Origin: Olsenella sp. An293
Lineage (GTDB): Bacteria > Actinomycetota > Coriobacteriia > Coriobacteriales > Atopobiaceae
Direction: 5' to 3'
Assembly (NCBI RefSeq): GCF_002159495.1
Contig: NZ_NFIT01000015.1
Coordinates: forward strand, 1-64,000
DNA length: 64,000 bases
Positions 39,829-48,905 of the stretch are shown here, in pieces. A program made the translations under genes and the position numbers. Numbering within the stretch: the stretch's first letter is position 1; each line of letters starts with the position of its first letter. The notes beneath the pieces are model-generated. The model was not told the DNA's origin and ran no database searches. It saw nothing but the letters and a program-made list of their open reading frames with translations.

Positions 39829-42225
39829 TCACGAGGTCATCATTACGGCGTCTCCGTCATTTCCGTCCTCCGAAGCAGAGACAACAGCCAAGGTCTTGAA
39901 AATCTCCTCGTACGAAGGAAGAATGAAACACGGTCGCTTTGCCACTATCTCATCAAAGATCGGACCGAGGAACGCGCGGAGTACGTCCTCCTGTTGGTCA
40001 GCACCCATCGCGTCCTCAAACACCGTCTTCAGGTCGTCCTGAGGAACCTCGTTGAGCTTCTCCACCAGCAGGTCAATCTCAGACTCGCTCAGCATATACT
40101 CCACCGCCAAGCAGGAAACAACGGCATTAAGCAGACGACCCATGGTCTCCGCATCGTCCTCGTGAAGAATCCCGCCCACCGTTCCAACGGCAAGGGATCC
40201 TACGGCACCACCCACAAACCCGCCAACTATGCCGACAGCAGTCCCCACTCCCGGTGCAACCGGCGTACCAATGGCTCCGCCCACCTTTGCTGCGGCCACG
40301 CCGGCGGCAACGGTCCCTCCGATTCCTCCCGCAACTGATCCCGCCAAGGAGGCGATGTTCTTTGTGTACTGTGCACCAGAAATCTTCCGAGAAACAAGCC
40401 TGTACGTCTCGGGGACCGAGAAGACCGCCATGGTAACTGCCGCAGAAAGTGCGTTGCTCCTCGCCATGCGCGCCAAACTCTTCGTGGCAGCAGCGCCGGC
40501 AATTTGCGTACTCTGACCTGAAATCGCCCGAAGCCCATTGGCGATGGTCCGCGTTGCTGACGAGCTGAGTCTCCCGACCAGTTGCTCGCTCGGAGCGGCA
40601 AGGGACTTGGCAAAGCTTGTCCGCGCAATCTGAGAGATGAGCATATGCTGGGCAAAGGCAAGTCCGAAGACCTGGACACCAGCCGCCACGCCTGACTGAA
40701 CCGCGCGCCCCACATCCTTCGTCTGGCTCCACGTAAGGAAGGCAGTTGTCACAAAGGTGATGCCCATTGCGCAAGAGCAGGTGATGACGCCCGTCGAGGC
40801 ATCGTACTTGAGCGAATCGATGTTGCCTGCTTTCGTGAGATTCTTCGCCTGGGCATACGTAAGACGGCCCTTTCGCACGATCTTCTCAGCATCGTTTGGG
40901 TCGGAGACTCCGGGCACCTTACCCTGGCGAATCTTGATGCGAAACCCCTCCAGCACCTGATCGTACTGATCGCTGGGAACTTCGAGCTGCATCGGAGCTC
41001 CGTCATGCATGTAGCGGTACTGGCCCGTCTTGGGGTCGAACCCGGACTCGAGCGCCCCTCTCCATTTGCTGTAGTACTTCGTCTGAATTAGGACGTCGCC
41101 ACCCTTCTGGTGAATTACTCGGTCCGGACCATTCTTTTCGTTTTTTGGACCGCACCACTCAGCTCGCTTCCCGTGGAGAAGGTCGGCAACATGATTCGCC
41201 TTCTCCGCCATCTCCCCGTGGCCTGCCTCAAGGTTGACAGCAGCCTTCTTCTCCAGAAGGACCGCTTCGTCAGCAGAGAGTCGCTCGGCAAGAGCGATTC
41301 CGGCATCCACCACAGGTGCAGATGCATCCCCTGCTATGAAGGTAGTTATATTTCCTGACTCTCCTTCGGCATAGCCCTGACCATCCGAAAGCTCGTCGCA
41401 AGCACGGACAAACGCCTCGAAATGCCCCTCCGCAACGCGAAGAACGATGCTGTCCTCAGTCTCTGATGAGAACTCTCGAGGATCAAAGTATTCCCACCGC
41501 ACATACCTCAGAGATGCAACCTCAGGCTGTTTCCCTCCAACAAGCGCATCGAGTTGGAGGGGGTCGACATCAGACCTGATAAAGACCCCGCATTCGGTAA
41601 GCGCAATGCCGCTCGGCCGCAGGTCAAACTCTGCATCGAGCCAGAGCACGTGCTGTTCCCGAGGTATTGGGAAGGCCTCTTTTGCCTGAGCGGCCGTAGA
41701 ATCCGTAAGCTCCGTCGGGGAGGGGCCGAACGCCTTCTCCAAGGCGAGCATCCAATGCGAAGCCCCCATGCCCAGCTCAGACAGAACTTTTTGATGATAG
41801 GAGGCGATTTCCTTCTCCCTCATCTCGCGCATAGACGTCTCGACCGCAGACGCGGCACCCGATACTGCGCTACCAACAATCGTCGCTGCCGCACCCACGG
41901 TGTCCGCAACAGCGCCCGCTGCCCCGGCGCCCATCGAGACGGCGGCGCCCGCGGCTTCCGAGACGGCCGCTGCGGCTGAGCCTGCCGTTGCCAACACCGC
42001 CTCTTGTGCGACGCCAGCATAGTCCGCCACGGCGTTTCCCGCATCGTTCGCCGCAGCACCAATCGCCTCTCCTGCCGCGTTTGCGGCATCGGAGACTGCC
42101 CCACCGACCTCGTCCGCCTTCTCCTTAAGCGCTTTGCCGGCATCATCGGCGGCATGGCTTATCGCTCCAGCAGCGCTGTTGGCTACCTCAGCCGCATTTC
42201 TGACGAAATCATCAAAGATTCCCAT
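39829..42225 (-). CDS. large Ala/Gly-rich membrane protein with glycine zippers
   Basis: Protein of 798 residues. Residues about 1-135 are an Ala-rich amphipathic helix array (repeats like AAGEAIGAAANDAGNAV). Residues about 145-350 are globular. Residues about 355-510 form a conserved-looking block (IQTKYYSKWRG; PMQLEVPSDQYDQ; DAEKIVRKGRLTYAQAKN), which I recall from uncharacterised bacterial membrane proteins but cannot name. Residues about 625-700 form glycine-zipper membrane segments (GGIGGTVAAGVAAAKVGG; GIVGGFVGGAVGSL). Ribosome binding site GAGGAG. Next to a defence island; a membrane-acting effector is possible, unproven. Confidence 0.65.
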   Translation of the reverse strand: MGIFDDFVRNAAEVANSAAGAISHAADDAGKALKEKADEVGGAVSDAANAAGEAIGAAANDAGNAVADYAGVAQEAVLATAGSAAAAVSEAAGAAVSMGAGAAGAVADTVGAAATIVGSAVSGAASAVETSMREMREKEIASYHQKVLSELGMGASHWMLALEKAFGPSPTELTDSTAAQAKEAFPIPREQHVLWLDAEFDLRPSGIALTECGVFIRSDVDPLQLDALVGGKQPEVASLRYVRWEYFDPREFSSETEDSIVLRVAEGHFEAFVRACDELSDGQGYAEGESGNITTFIAGDASAPVVDAGIALAERLSADEAVLLEKKAAVNLEAGHGEMAEKANHVADLLHGKRAEWCGPKNEKNGPDRVIHQKGGDVLIQTKYYSKWRGALESGFDPKTGQYRYMHDGAPMQLEVPSDQYDQVLEGFRIKIRQGKVPGVSDPNDAEKIVRKGRLTYAQAKNLTKAGNIDSLKYDASTGVITCSCAMGITFVTTAFLTWSQTKDVGRAVQSGVAAGVQVFGLAFAQHMLISQIARTSFAKSLAAPSEQLVGRLSSSATRTIANGLRAISGQSTQIAGAAATKSLARMARSNALSAAVTMAVFSVPETYRLVSRKISGAQYTKNIASLAGSVAGGIGGTVAAGVAAAKVGGAIGTPVAPGVGTAVGIVGGFVGGAVGSLAVGTVGGILHEDDAETMGRLLNAVVSCLAVEYMLSESEIDLLVEKLNEVPQDDLKTVFEDAMGADQQEDVLRAFLGPIFDEIVAKRPCFILPSYEEIFKTLAVVSASEDGNDGDAVMMTS

Positions 42226-42676
42226 GTGGACTCCTCTTTGAGCACTCAATTCAGTTGGCTAATCTGCAGTTCATTTGCAAGCTAGACTAGCGCGATAGTC
42301 TCGAGATGAGGTAGAAAATGCGGCGTGAGGTCGAAGGCATGCCGTAATTGTCATATACGACCAACGGACAGTCATGACACGCAAGAAGGGTAGCTATACA
42401 CGCTCGCGGACAAGACGACTCCACTCATGGATCGTTCGCCGTGAATTCTATGACAGATCTTGATCTTCTCCCGACTTCGAGAGATCCTAGCCTCGCCTAC
42501 CCGGACGGGTGGCCGGAGCGTGGAGGATCGGAGATCCTCAGACATAGCGAGAATACGCCATGAGTGAGGTATATTCCATTTGTCTGAGGCCGGGAGACCG
42601 GCTTTTCTCTTCTCTCGGGGAAGTTCTCCAACCCTCGCACCGTTTGCTGGATAGTCAAACGCAGAAAGGGTTCATC
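42226..42676 (+). ncRNA. structured leader or small RNA upstream of AIPR-like gene
   Basis: About 450 bases without a gene. GAGGATC/GGATC-type complementary segments (42478-42540), ACCCGG/CCGG hairpins, and CAGACA...TGTCTG enclosing a short segment precede a clear terminator: GGCCGG-gaga-CCGGC-ttttctcttctc (42588-42618). The terminator sits before the start of the next gene in its own direction, as expected for a separate small RNA or an attenuator. No known riboswitch recognised. Confidence 0.45.
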
Positions 42677-44098
42677 ATGAAGAGCGGCAACACGACCATC
42701 ATCAGGCTTTCCCAGAGTTTCGAGCAGCAAATCGGCCTCATCACCCGTGTCATCGGGCTCATGTCACCCAAGTTTCTCGTCGGACTGATCGACCAGCTCG
42801 ACCTCGACGCCAACCCCAGGAACTCCCGTCTCGGGAGCGTCACGAGCGCCATCCAGGAGTCCATCGAGAAGGACGAGGGCGTCGGAAAGAAGTCCAAGCT
42901 CTTCCCCATCAAGTCCAAGGGTATCCTCGTCGCAGCCTCGTGGTACGAGGCGCTCGACAGGAACCGCTATCGCCTAGAGTTCGTCGACCGCAGCACCGAG
43001 GGCATCCTCGACGGCGGTCACAACACGCTTGCCATCGGGGCGTACATCCTTTCCCAGGCGGCCAAGTTTGCGGGAACGCCAGCACCCTCTCGACGCGACA
43101 TGGCAATCTGGGACGACTTCAAGCACGTCTGGGTGGATCGTCGTGATGAGATCGAGTCCTACATCAAGGCGATCCACGACGATGCGGACGGGCTCGCCGA
43201 GCAGGGCGTCGGCCTCCTCGACTTCCTCATCCCCGTCGAGCTCATCCTTCCGGCAAATCCCAACGACGAGCTTTGCGTCGACAGCTTCCGCTCCTCCCTC
43301 CTTGAGATTTGCGACGCGCGAAACAACAACGCACAGCTCACGCAGGGAACGAAAGGTAACCAGGAGGGCCTCTTCGACTCCTTCAAGGCGCTGTTCGCCG
43401 AGAAGAACCCGGAGTTCGCGAGCCAGATCAGCTGGAAGACCAACGATGGCGGAAGCATCCAGAGCCGTAGCCTCGTTGCCCTTGCCTGGATCGCACTCTC
43501 AAAGACCACATATGTGCAGGATGGCCCCGACAAGATTCTGGACGCCCCCTCTGCAGTTCTCACCTACAGTGGCAAGGAGAAGTGCCTGGAGAAGTACCTC
43601 ACGCTTCTCAGGAACGACAAGATCTCAAGGTCTTTTGGTCAGAAGCGCGAGCTGAGGGATTCCCAGGTCGCCAGCGCTCTCAGAGTGGCAACGGATCTGC
43701 CCGCCCTTTTCGACCGCATCTACCAGATCTTCCCCGACTGCTACAACACCATCGGATCCTTCGGGAAGATCAGCGCCGTCAAGAGCCTCATGAACAAGAA
43801 CAACGACTACAAGACCCCGTTCTTCGGTCGCAAGGCTGACAAGCCCGTACCCGATGGCTTCATCTACCCGCTTATCTACGGACTCAGGGCCCTCATCGAA
43901 GTTGACGAGAAGACCGACGAGGTAGTTTGGAAGACCGATCCGTATTGCTTCATCGAGACCGACGCGTTCAAGTCTGCCGTCGTCCAGTACTGCGGCGTCA
44001 TTCAACAGTCCGACTATGACCCGCAGAAGGTAGGCAAGGGCGCCTTCAGCTACACCTCCGCCGAGAACGCAGTGACGCTGGCATATCTGACGAAGTAG
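42677..44098 (+). CDS. AIPR/DGQHR-like protein, putative phage-resistance factor
   Basis: Protein of 473 residues. The segment YRLEFVDRSTEGILDGGHNTL resembles the NGxQT/DGxHR core of AIPR (abortive infection phage resistance) and DndB-like proteins; an ARNNNAQLT motif follows. No membrane segment. Its position beside McrBC and other defence genes supports a defence role, but family assignment is from pattern only. Start ATG after AAAGGG, behind a terminator-bearing leader. A hairpin terminator follows. Confidence 0.6.
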   Translation: MKSGNTTIIRLSQSFEQQIGLITRVIGLMSPKFLVGLIDQLDLDANPRNSRLGSVTSAIQESIEKDEGVGKKSKLFPIKSKGILVAASWYEALDRNRYRLEFVDRSTEGILDGGHNTLAIGAYILSQAAKFAGTPAPSRRDMAIWDDFKHVWVDRRDEIESYIKAIHDDADGLAEQGVGLLDFLIPVELILPANPNDELCVDSFRSSLLEICDARNNNAQLTQGTKGNQEGLFDSFKALFAEKNPEFASQISWKTNDGGSIQSRSLVALAWIALSKTTYVQDGPDKILDAPSAVLTYSGKEKCLEKYLTLLRNDKISRSFGQKRELRDSQVASALRVATDLPALFDRIYQIFPDCYNTIGSFGKISAVKSLMNKNNDYKTPFFGRKADKPVPDGFIYPLIYGLRALIEVDEKTDEVVWKTDPYCFIETDAFKSAVVQYCGVIQQSDYDPQKVGKGAFSYTSAENAVTLAYLTK

Positions 44099-44120
44099 CC
44101 AGGTCGCACGACTGACAAGC

Positions 44121-44160
44121 GCGGCGGCTGTTCCGCAGTATAAGCGGAGACAGCCGCCGC
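44121..44160. terminator. bidirectional terminator after AIPR-like gene
   Basis: An 11-bp stem GCGGCGGCTGT/ACAGCCGCCGC encloses TCCGC/GCGGA. It separates convergent transcripts. The remaining 160 bases to the next gene show nothing else. Confidence 0.7.
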
Positions 44161-44320
44161 ATCTTCACTCGCCGCCTCCTACTCCACGTGCAATGTCACA
44201 ACGCCAGAAAGCCATCCGCTCCATTCGAATTCTCAAGCTGATGGATGAACCTCTCCATGCCCTATGCTCTCAAGCTCTCACCAGCCCAAATCTCCCTATG
44301 GAATGATGCGAGTGCAAGCT

Positions 44321-44773
44321 CTATAGGATTGGAATCCTGTTCCTGGGCGACACCCTCTCGTTGAGCTCCCTCAACCTAGCAAGAGAAACTTGATACTGTC
44401 CGGTCTTCGAACGCTTCTTGCCGGCAAAGAGCTGCCAGACCGGCTTTCCAGGACCGTTGTAGACCTCACTCAGGCATCCCTCGGCATCGATGCTGAACAC
44501 TAGAAGATACTCAGGCTCCTCGTAGATCCCAACCGAACGCCGCTGAGTCGCCTTTATCTGCACAAGGCGGCCATCGGGAGCTTTGCCGTCATGAGTCTCG
44601 CACCCAGCGGTAAACAGACTGATGCCGTATCGTTCGGCGGCAAACACCTCACCGATACTCCCCACCAAATGACCGTCCGGCGTGAAGTGCCTGCCAGGAT
44701 ACATCTTCTCGAGCCTGGCCGTCAGCGCGTAGAGCTCGTTGATGATGGCTGTCAGCTCACGCATCTTATCCAT
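44321..44773 (-). CDS. small PD-(D/E)XK-like protein at the end of the mcrBC operon
   Basis: Protein of 150 residues. The layout GHLVGSIGEVFAAERYG, then THDGKAPDGRLVQIKATQ, gives E, D and QxK residues as in restriction-endonuclease-like folds; it resembles DUF6998-type proteins. The ATG is taken as start; a GTG 12 bases upstream is possible. It lies 15 bases after mcrC in the same direction, so it is probably an accessory nuclease or specificity factor of this operon. Function inferred only. Confidence 0.6.
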   Translation of the reverse strand: MDKMRELTAIINELYALTARLEKMYPGRHFTPDGHLVGSIGEVFAAERYGISLFTAGCETHDGKAPDGRLVQIKATQRRSVGIYEEPEYLLVFSIDAEGCLSEVYNGPGKPVWQLFAGKKRSKTGQYQVSLARLRELNERVSPRNRIPIL

Positions 44774-44788
44774 GGTCCGATACACCCC

Positions 44789-45847
44789 CTAGAGGAAATG
44801 CTCTTCGGCAATAGCGTCGAGCTGGGCCCGAATGACATCGAACGGCTGATTGAGGTCAAGCGTCTTCACGCTTATCTGGTTTCCGCTCATCTGGTAAGTT
44901 CCGTCAGGCTGGATATCCTCGTCGGTCTTGGCATAGAGCAGCATCCCGGAGACCTTATGCGACGCCCCCGTGCGGGCAAGCTCTGCCTCCTTGTTCTTCA
45001 CGTAGGTGAAGATCTGATACAAATTGCCCGAATGGATGCGACGAACATCCCAGTTTACATGCATCGAGTGCGTGTAGTACTTTGCATCGATGATGAGGAC
45101 ACGGCTATCCCGGCTAAGCACGATGTCGCTTTGCATCACAGGAAGCATCGTTCCAAAGCCATCGTCCAACGCCCATTTAATCTGCGGAGAGCTGGCCTTG
45201 GCTACGCGACACTCGGCGGCGTAATACTCAAGAATGAACTTCTCGTAGAGCCGTTCCATATACTCGGGCTTGATATAGGTCATAAGCCGCATCTCGCCGC
45301 GCTCGTTCGTGAGCAGCATTCCTTGGAGTACCAGCTGACACACCGACATCAACATGCGATAGCTCTGCGTATTACGCGTATAGCGAATGGACGACCATCG
45401 AATATCGGCAGGATCAATCTCCTCCACGCCGGCAAGGAACGGCATGGGTCTTTTCAGCTCGTCACGATGAGCCGTGCTCACATCCCCGTGACGCAACAGC
45501 ATCATTGCCGTCGTCTTGAGGACTCGGTTCATCAGGTTGTCTTCGGACAGCTCGTCATACTCACACGAGACGGCCTGCCTGCGAGCGAGGCGGCTCCTCA
45601 TCGTACCCGGCAGGTCAATCTTCCCCCGCAGCGCCATGAGGTCCTCAGTCCGGCTCAGGTACTCGCGATGCAAGCCCTGCTTGAGCTGGCGTGCGATGCC
45701 CTTCGCTAATATCGAGGAGAACAGGTCGTGGATCCGCTCGAAGTCTTCGCCCGCAACGTCATCCTCGCGATCGGGGCGTAGATCCTGGAACGCATAGGAG
45801 AGCATGTAGTAGATGTTCTTGATGAAAATGCTCTTGTCCTTGATCAT
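44789..45847 (-). CDS. mcrC: McrC-family modification-dependent endonuclease subunit
   Basis: Protein of 352 residues. The C-terminal nuclease core is MQSDIVLSRDSRVLIIDAKYY (D, D, K of PD-(D/E)XK), and the N-terminal McrC region has LMNRVLKTTAMML. With the McrB-like NTPase it would cut modified DNA (type IV restriction). The start overlaps the mcrB stop by 4 bases (ATGA), implying coupled translation. Confidence 0.88.
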   Translation of the reverse strand: MIKDKSIFIKNIYYMLSYAFQDLRPDREDDVAGEDFERIHDLFSSILAKGIARQLKQGLHREYLSRTEDLMALRGKIDLPGTMRSRLARRQAVSCEYDELSEDNLMNRVLKTTAMMLLRHGDVSTAHRDELKRPMPFLAGVEEIDPADIRWSSIRYTRNTQSYRMLMSVCQLVLQGMLLTNERGEMRLMTYIKPEYMERLYEKFILEYYAAECRVAKASSPQIKWALDDGFGTMLPVMQSDIVLSRDSRVLIIDAKYYTHSMHVNWDVRRIHSGNLYQIFTYVKNKEAELARTGASHKVSGMLLYAKTDEDIQPDGTYQMSGNQISVKTLDLNQPFDVIRAQLDAIAEEHFL

Positions 45848-48243
45848 TGCTGGAATACCCCGTGGAGGACGTTCTCCCAGCGCGTAACCTTGGCCTCGTC
45901 ATCGAACCAGTACTCGGATAGCATCGGGAGGATGTCATAGTCAACAACCTCGCGAAGCCACTCGTCAGAAGCGCTATCGCGCCCGCAGAAATAGCTGTGC
46001 CCGATGCAGAAGCCTCGTCCGAGCGACTTATCGCGGGCTATCTCAGCGTTCAGCTCCTTGACCTTCGCCACTAGCTCATCGAGCGTGTCGCTCTTGAGCG
46101 ACTTTTGATACGCAATGAAGCCCCTAGAGTCGAATCCCGGTTCCATCTCGAAGAAGCTGAACCTACGGCGAAGGGCATAATCAATCATCGCCAGCGAGCG
46201 ATCGGCTGTGTTCATCATGCCAATGATATAGAGGTTGGGAGGCACGCTGAAAGGCAGTCCGTTGTATGCGAGCGTCACCTTATGTCCACGATAGTCCCGT
46301 TCTATGAGCATCAAAAGCTCGCCGAATATCTTTGACATATTGCCGCGATTGATCTCGTCGATGATGAAGAGGAACTCCTTGTCGGGCTGATTGGCCGCCT
46401 TCTGGCAGAAGCGGTAGAACACGCCGTACTTCAGCTCGAAGGTATCACCCTGGGGCTTATAGCCCATCATGAAGTCCTCGTAGGAGTAGTTCTGGTGGAA
46501 CTGGACGAACTCGATGCGACCATTGTCCTTTTCGCCCATAAGCGACCAGGCGAGTCGGGTGGCAGCAAAGGTCTTCCCCACGCCGGGGGCGCCCTGCAGG
46601 ATGACGTTCTTCTTGTTGCGAAGCACCGAGGAGAGCCTGTCGTATCGTTCCTCGGTCATATAGACGTCCTTGAGGAAGTCCTCCCGACCGTAGCGCTCAG
46701 CCGCCCTCTCCTCAGAAAGAGGATTCTCCTCTCGGATGAGGTCGAGAATGAAGTCATACTCGCCAGGAGTCAGTTTGAAGAGGCTTCCCTGCGGGCTGAC
46801 AAAGTACTCCATCTTCTCGAGTTCGGGGCATTCGCGCAGCGTCTGGTAGTCAATGGGCGTAGCAAGCCCCTCGACCTTCTCGAAGCAGAGCCGCTCGCCG
46901 TCTTGTTCTGAGGTTATCTTGGCAATGGCAACGATCTGCTTCACGGGGTTTGACTCGTAGCCAATGACCATGTCTCCGGCTTTTGCGTCAAGGAAGTTCT
47001 GGAAAATGCGACGCTTGTTGCCGTTCTCGTTGTAGAGGGTGTATGACTGGACCTCGCCGACGGCAATGTCGGAGAAGCTCCAGATCTTGGGGTTGGCGTT
47101 GAGCCACCAGTAGCCATGGGAGTCCTCGCCATCAGAGTCTGACGCGTAGAGCGCCACGTGAGACATATCAAAGCGGTCAATTGCATCCGACAACTCGTCG
47201 CGCAGCTTCCATGTATTGGACCCGTCTTCATCCTTGCCCGCCGGGCGACCAACGTAGAGGACAGGCCACCACATAGGGCTACCCGCATCTCGCCCAATAA
47301 CTGGGCAACCAGCTTTCTCCGCCACCCTCTTTGCAAGCGCCGAGGAACCTGAGTTATAGAAGTTCTTGGTGCCTCCGTACTTCACCGCAAGCTGGGTGCA
47401 GGTCGCGGCCCCACCATAGTCCTTGAGGCGCTTCACTATCTCCAGACTACTCTCGGTGAAGACCGTTTCGTCCCCCAGCAGCGACAGCCAGTCTTCTGCG
47501 GATAGCCCTGGATCGTACTCGGCCATTGCGGGGAACCAATCGCTTGCAGCAATCCCCTGCTTGCCGGAGATGTACCGGCTGATGTAGAAGCACACGTCGA
47601 TAGTGAGCGTACGCAGCTCGGGATCTGGGTAGCATTCGGGTGTAATCTGGGAGCCCAGCAGCCTTACGAGCTCATCGTCCTTCTTGAGCTCAACGCACAC
47701 CTCATCGTAAAACGCCAGGTGATTTCGAATGTTATCTGCATAGGCACCCTTCTTGAAGCTATAGCTTGCCTCAAGCTCTACCGCCGCATTCTTCACCTCG
47801 CCAAACTTGTAGATGTAGTACCTATCTGGATAGCGCAACCAGAGGTATGTGGTGATAGCGTTCTCAGTCTGATAATGCTGGCCAGCACCATTGCCGTACC
47901 TCTCGAGCAGAGTTGCGAAGCCCTGTTTGAACGCATTGATGCGCCCGTAGTAGTCACCGCTCTCATCAAACAGAGCGATGAACAGGGAGCGAACCTCCTC
48001 TGGAGCGGCTTTCGCAAAGTACACGAGCATCCTTGCCGGAAAGTTGTTCATGGAAGCGAGAAGGTTGTAGGTCTTTGCGAGGGAGCGCTCGAGCATGCCC
48101 GCGAAGTCGTCGGCATTCACGTCCCAGTTGTCCTGGAAGTGCTTCACGGCCTCCCACTTGTACTTCTCCTCGCCCCACTGGCGGGCAACAAAGTTCCTCT
48201 TGTACTCTACGAGCACTTCATTTAGACGAGCTCGATTGATCAT
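45844..48243 (-). CDS. mcrB: McrB-like AAA NTPase with EVE DNA-reader domain
   Basis: Protein of 799 residues. Residues 1-330 are an unrecognised helical N-terminal region. An EVE (YTH/PUA-like) domain starts near residue 374 (GYWWLNANPKIWSF) and should flip out and read a modified base. The McrB-type AAA motor follows: Walker A GAPGVGKTFAATRL (about 549), FHQNYSYEDFMMGYKP, Walker B FIIDEINRGNMSKIFGE, and sensor NTADRSLAMIDYALRRRF. Ribosome binding site AAAGGAG. The reader-motor pair with McrC forms a type IV restriction system; the modification recognised is unknown. Confidence 0.9.
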   Translation of the reverse strand: MINRARLNEVLVEYKRNFVARQWGEEKYKWEAVKHFQDNWDVNADDFAGMLERSLAKTYNLLASMNNFPARMLVYFAKAAPEEVRSLFIALFDESGDYYGRINAFKQGFATLLERYGNGAGQHYQTENAITTYLWLRYPDRYYIYKFGEVKNAAVELEASYSFKKGAYADNIRNHLAFYDEVCVELKKDDELVRLLGSQITPECYPDPELRTLTIDVCFYISRYISGKQGIAASDWFPAMAEYDPGLSAEDWLSLLGDETVFTESSLEIVKRLKDYGGAATCTQLAVKYGGTKNFYNSGSSALAKRVAEKAGCPVIGRDAGSPMWWPVLYVGRPAGKDEDGSNTWKLRDELSDAIDRFDMSHVALYASDSDGEDSHGYWWLNANPKIWSFSDIAVGEVQSYTLYNENGNKRRIFQNFLDAKAGDMVIGYESNPVKQIVAIAKITSEQDGERLCFEKVEGLATPIDYQTLRECPELEKMEYFVSPQGSLFKLTPGEYDFILDLIREENPLSEERAAERYGREDFLKDVYMTEERYDRLSSVLRNKKNVILQGAPGVGKTFAATRLAWSLMGEKDNGRIEFVQFHQNYSYEDFMMGYKPQGDTFELKYGVFYRFCQKAANQPDKEFLFIIDEINRGNMSKIFGELLMLIERDYRGHKVTLAYNGLPFSVPPNLYIIGMMNTADRSLAMIDYALRRRFSFFEMEPGFDSRGFIAYQKSLKSDTLDELVAKVKELNAEIARDKSLGRGFCIGHSYFCGRDSASDEWLREVVDYDILPMLSEYWFDDEAKVTRWENVLHGVFQQ

Positions 48244-48905
48244 GACCCGGCTCCTTTATTCGTCGCGCATCAACGCGTTCCATGCATTCCGGAAAATGTT
48301 GGAGACGCCACGAAGCGGTGGACTATCTCAATCTGCCGCCGAGGCAATCCCGCCCATTCCACAGCATGCTAACGCACGAGTCTCCTCTGGAAGAATCGAA
48401 ACGCCTATATCCCGGACCGCTGGCGATAAACGTGTGATGACCGGCAACGAAGAGGGTGGGCGCATTGGTGAAGGTCCCGCCCGAGAAGTCCAGCGGATCT
48501 TTCACGTGCCAGCTGTTCTCGAGCGTGGAAAGCAAGCAGAGGCCCCACTTGAATGTGGAGCTCCTTGAGAAGGTCCGCCATCTGTTTAGGCTTGTCGTAG
48601 CCGTTGTCCGCGATGTTACGCTTGAAGAGAGGATAAACGTCTCAAGCGGCGATGCTGGCAGGGGCATTGACGACCGTGAGCCAGTTGTGCATGACCTCGT
48701 CGTAGCTGTCCGCCCCGAGCGTCTCCTCGATCTTGCGCCAGTAGTTGGCGTAGAGGTCCTCCCGCTTGTCCATGGGAAGACCTATGGGCCCGAAGTTGCG
48801 AATAAGGCATGCAGTAGAGAATTCAATACCTCTAGGGTAACGGATAGAATAGCTGTACTGAGCTCGCAAGCAGCCCGTTGGACAACCGCAAGGGACGGAA
48901 CCAAC
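48244..48905. other. intergenic between mcrB and DUF2075 gene, with gene remnant
   Basis: About 660 bases of degenerate sequence. The middle holds the DUF262 remnant described separately; the right end (48830-48905) is more A/T-rich, with TAGAGAATTCAATACC and GATAGAATAGC, and probably carries the rightward promoter. No intact gene is visible. Confidence 0.55.
48480..48800 (-). pseudogene. remnant of a DUF262 (GmrSD-type) protein
   Basis: The minus strand reads LIRNFGPIGLPMDKREDLYA and NYWRKIEETLGADSYDEVMH, then after a TGA continues in frame as VYPLFKRNIADNGYDKPKQM and ADLLKELHIQ. This matches the DUF262 pattern 'DLIRN.....W..iE..lg...FL..yL...vY..fK......dL'. Both flanks are lost. It suggests a second type IV restriction enzyme once lay next to mcrBC. 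Confidence 0.55.

Noticed and set aside
39490-40338. Rightward open frame of 282 codons overlapping the DUF4268 and glycine-zipper genes
   Set aside because: Antisense to two better-supported genes and lacks domain similarity; composition is that of a shadow frame.
48323-48667. 114-codon minus-strand frame near the DUF262 remnant
   Set aside because: A different frame gives the family match; this one has no recognisable pattern except a short stretch and no start signal.
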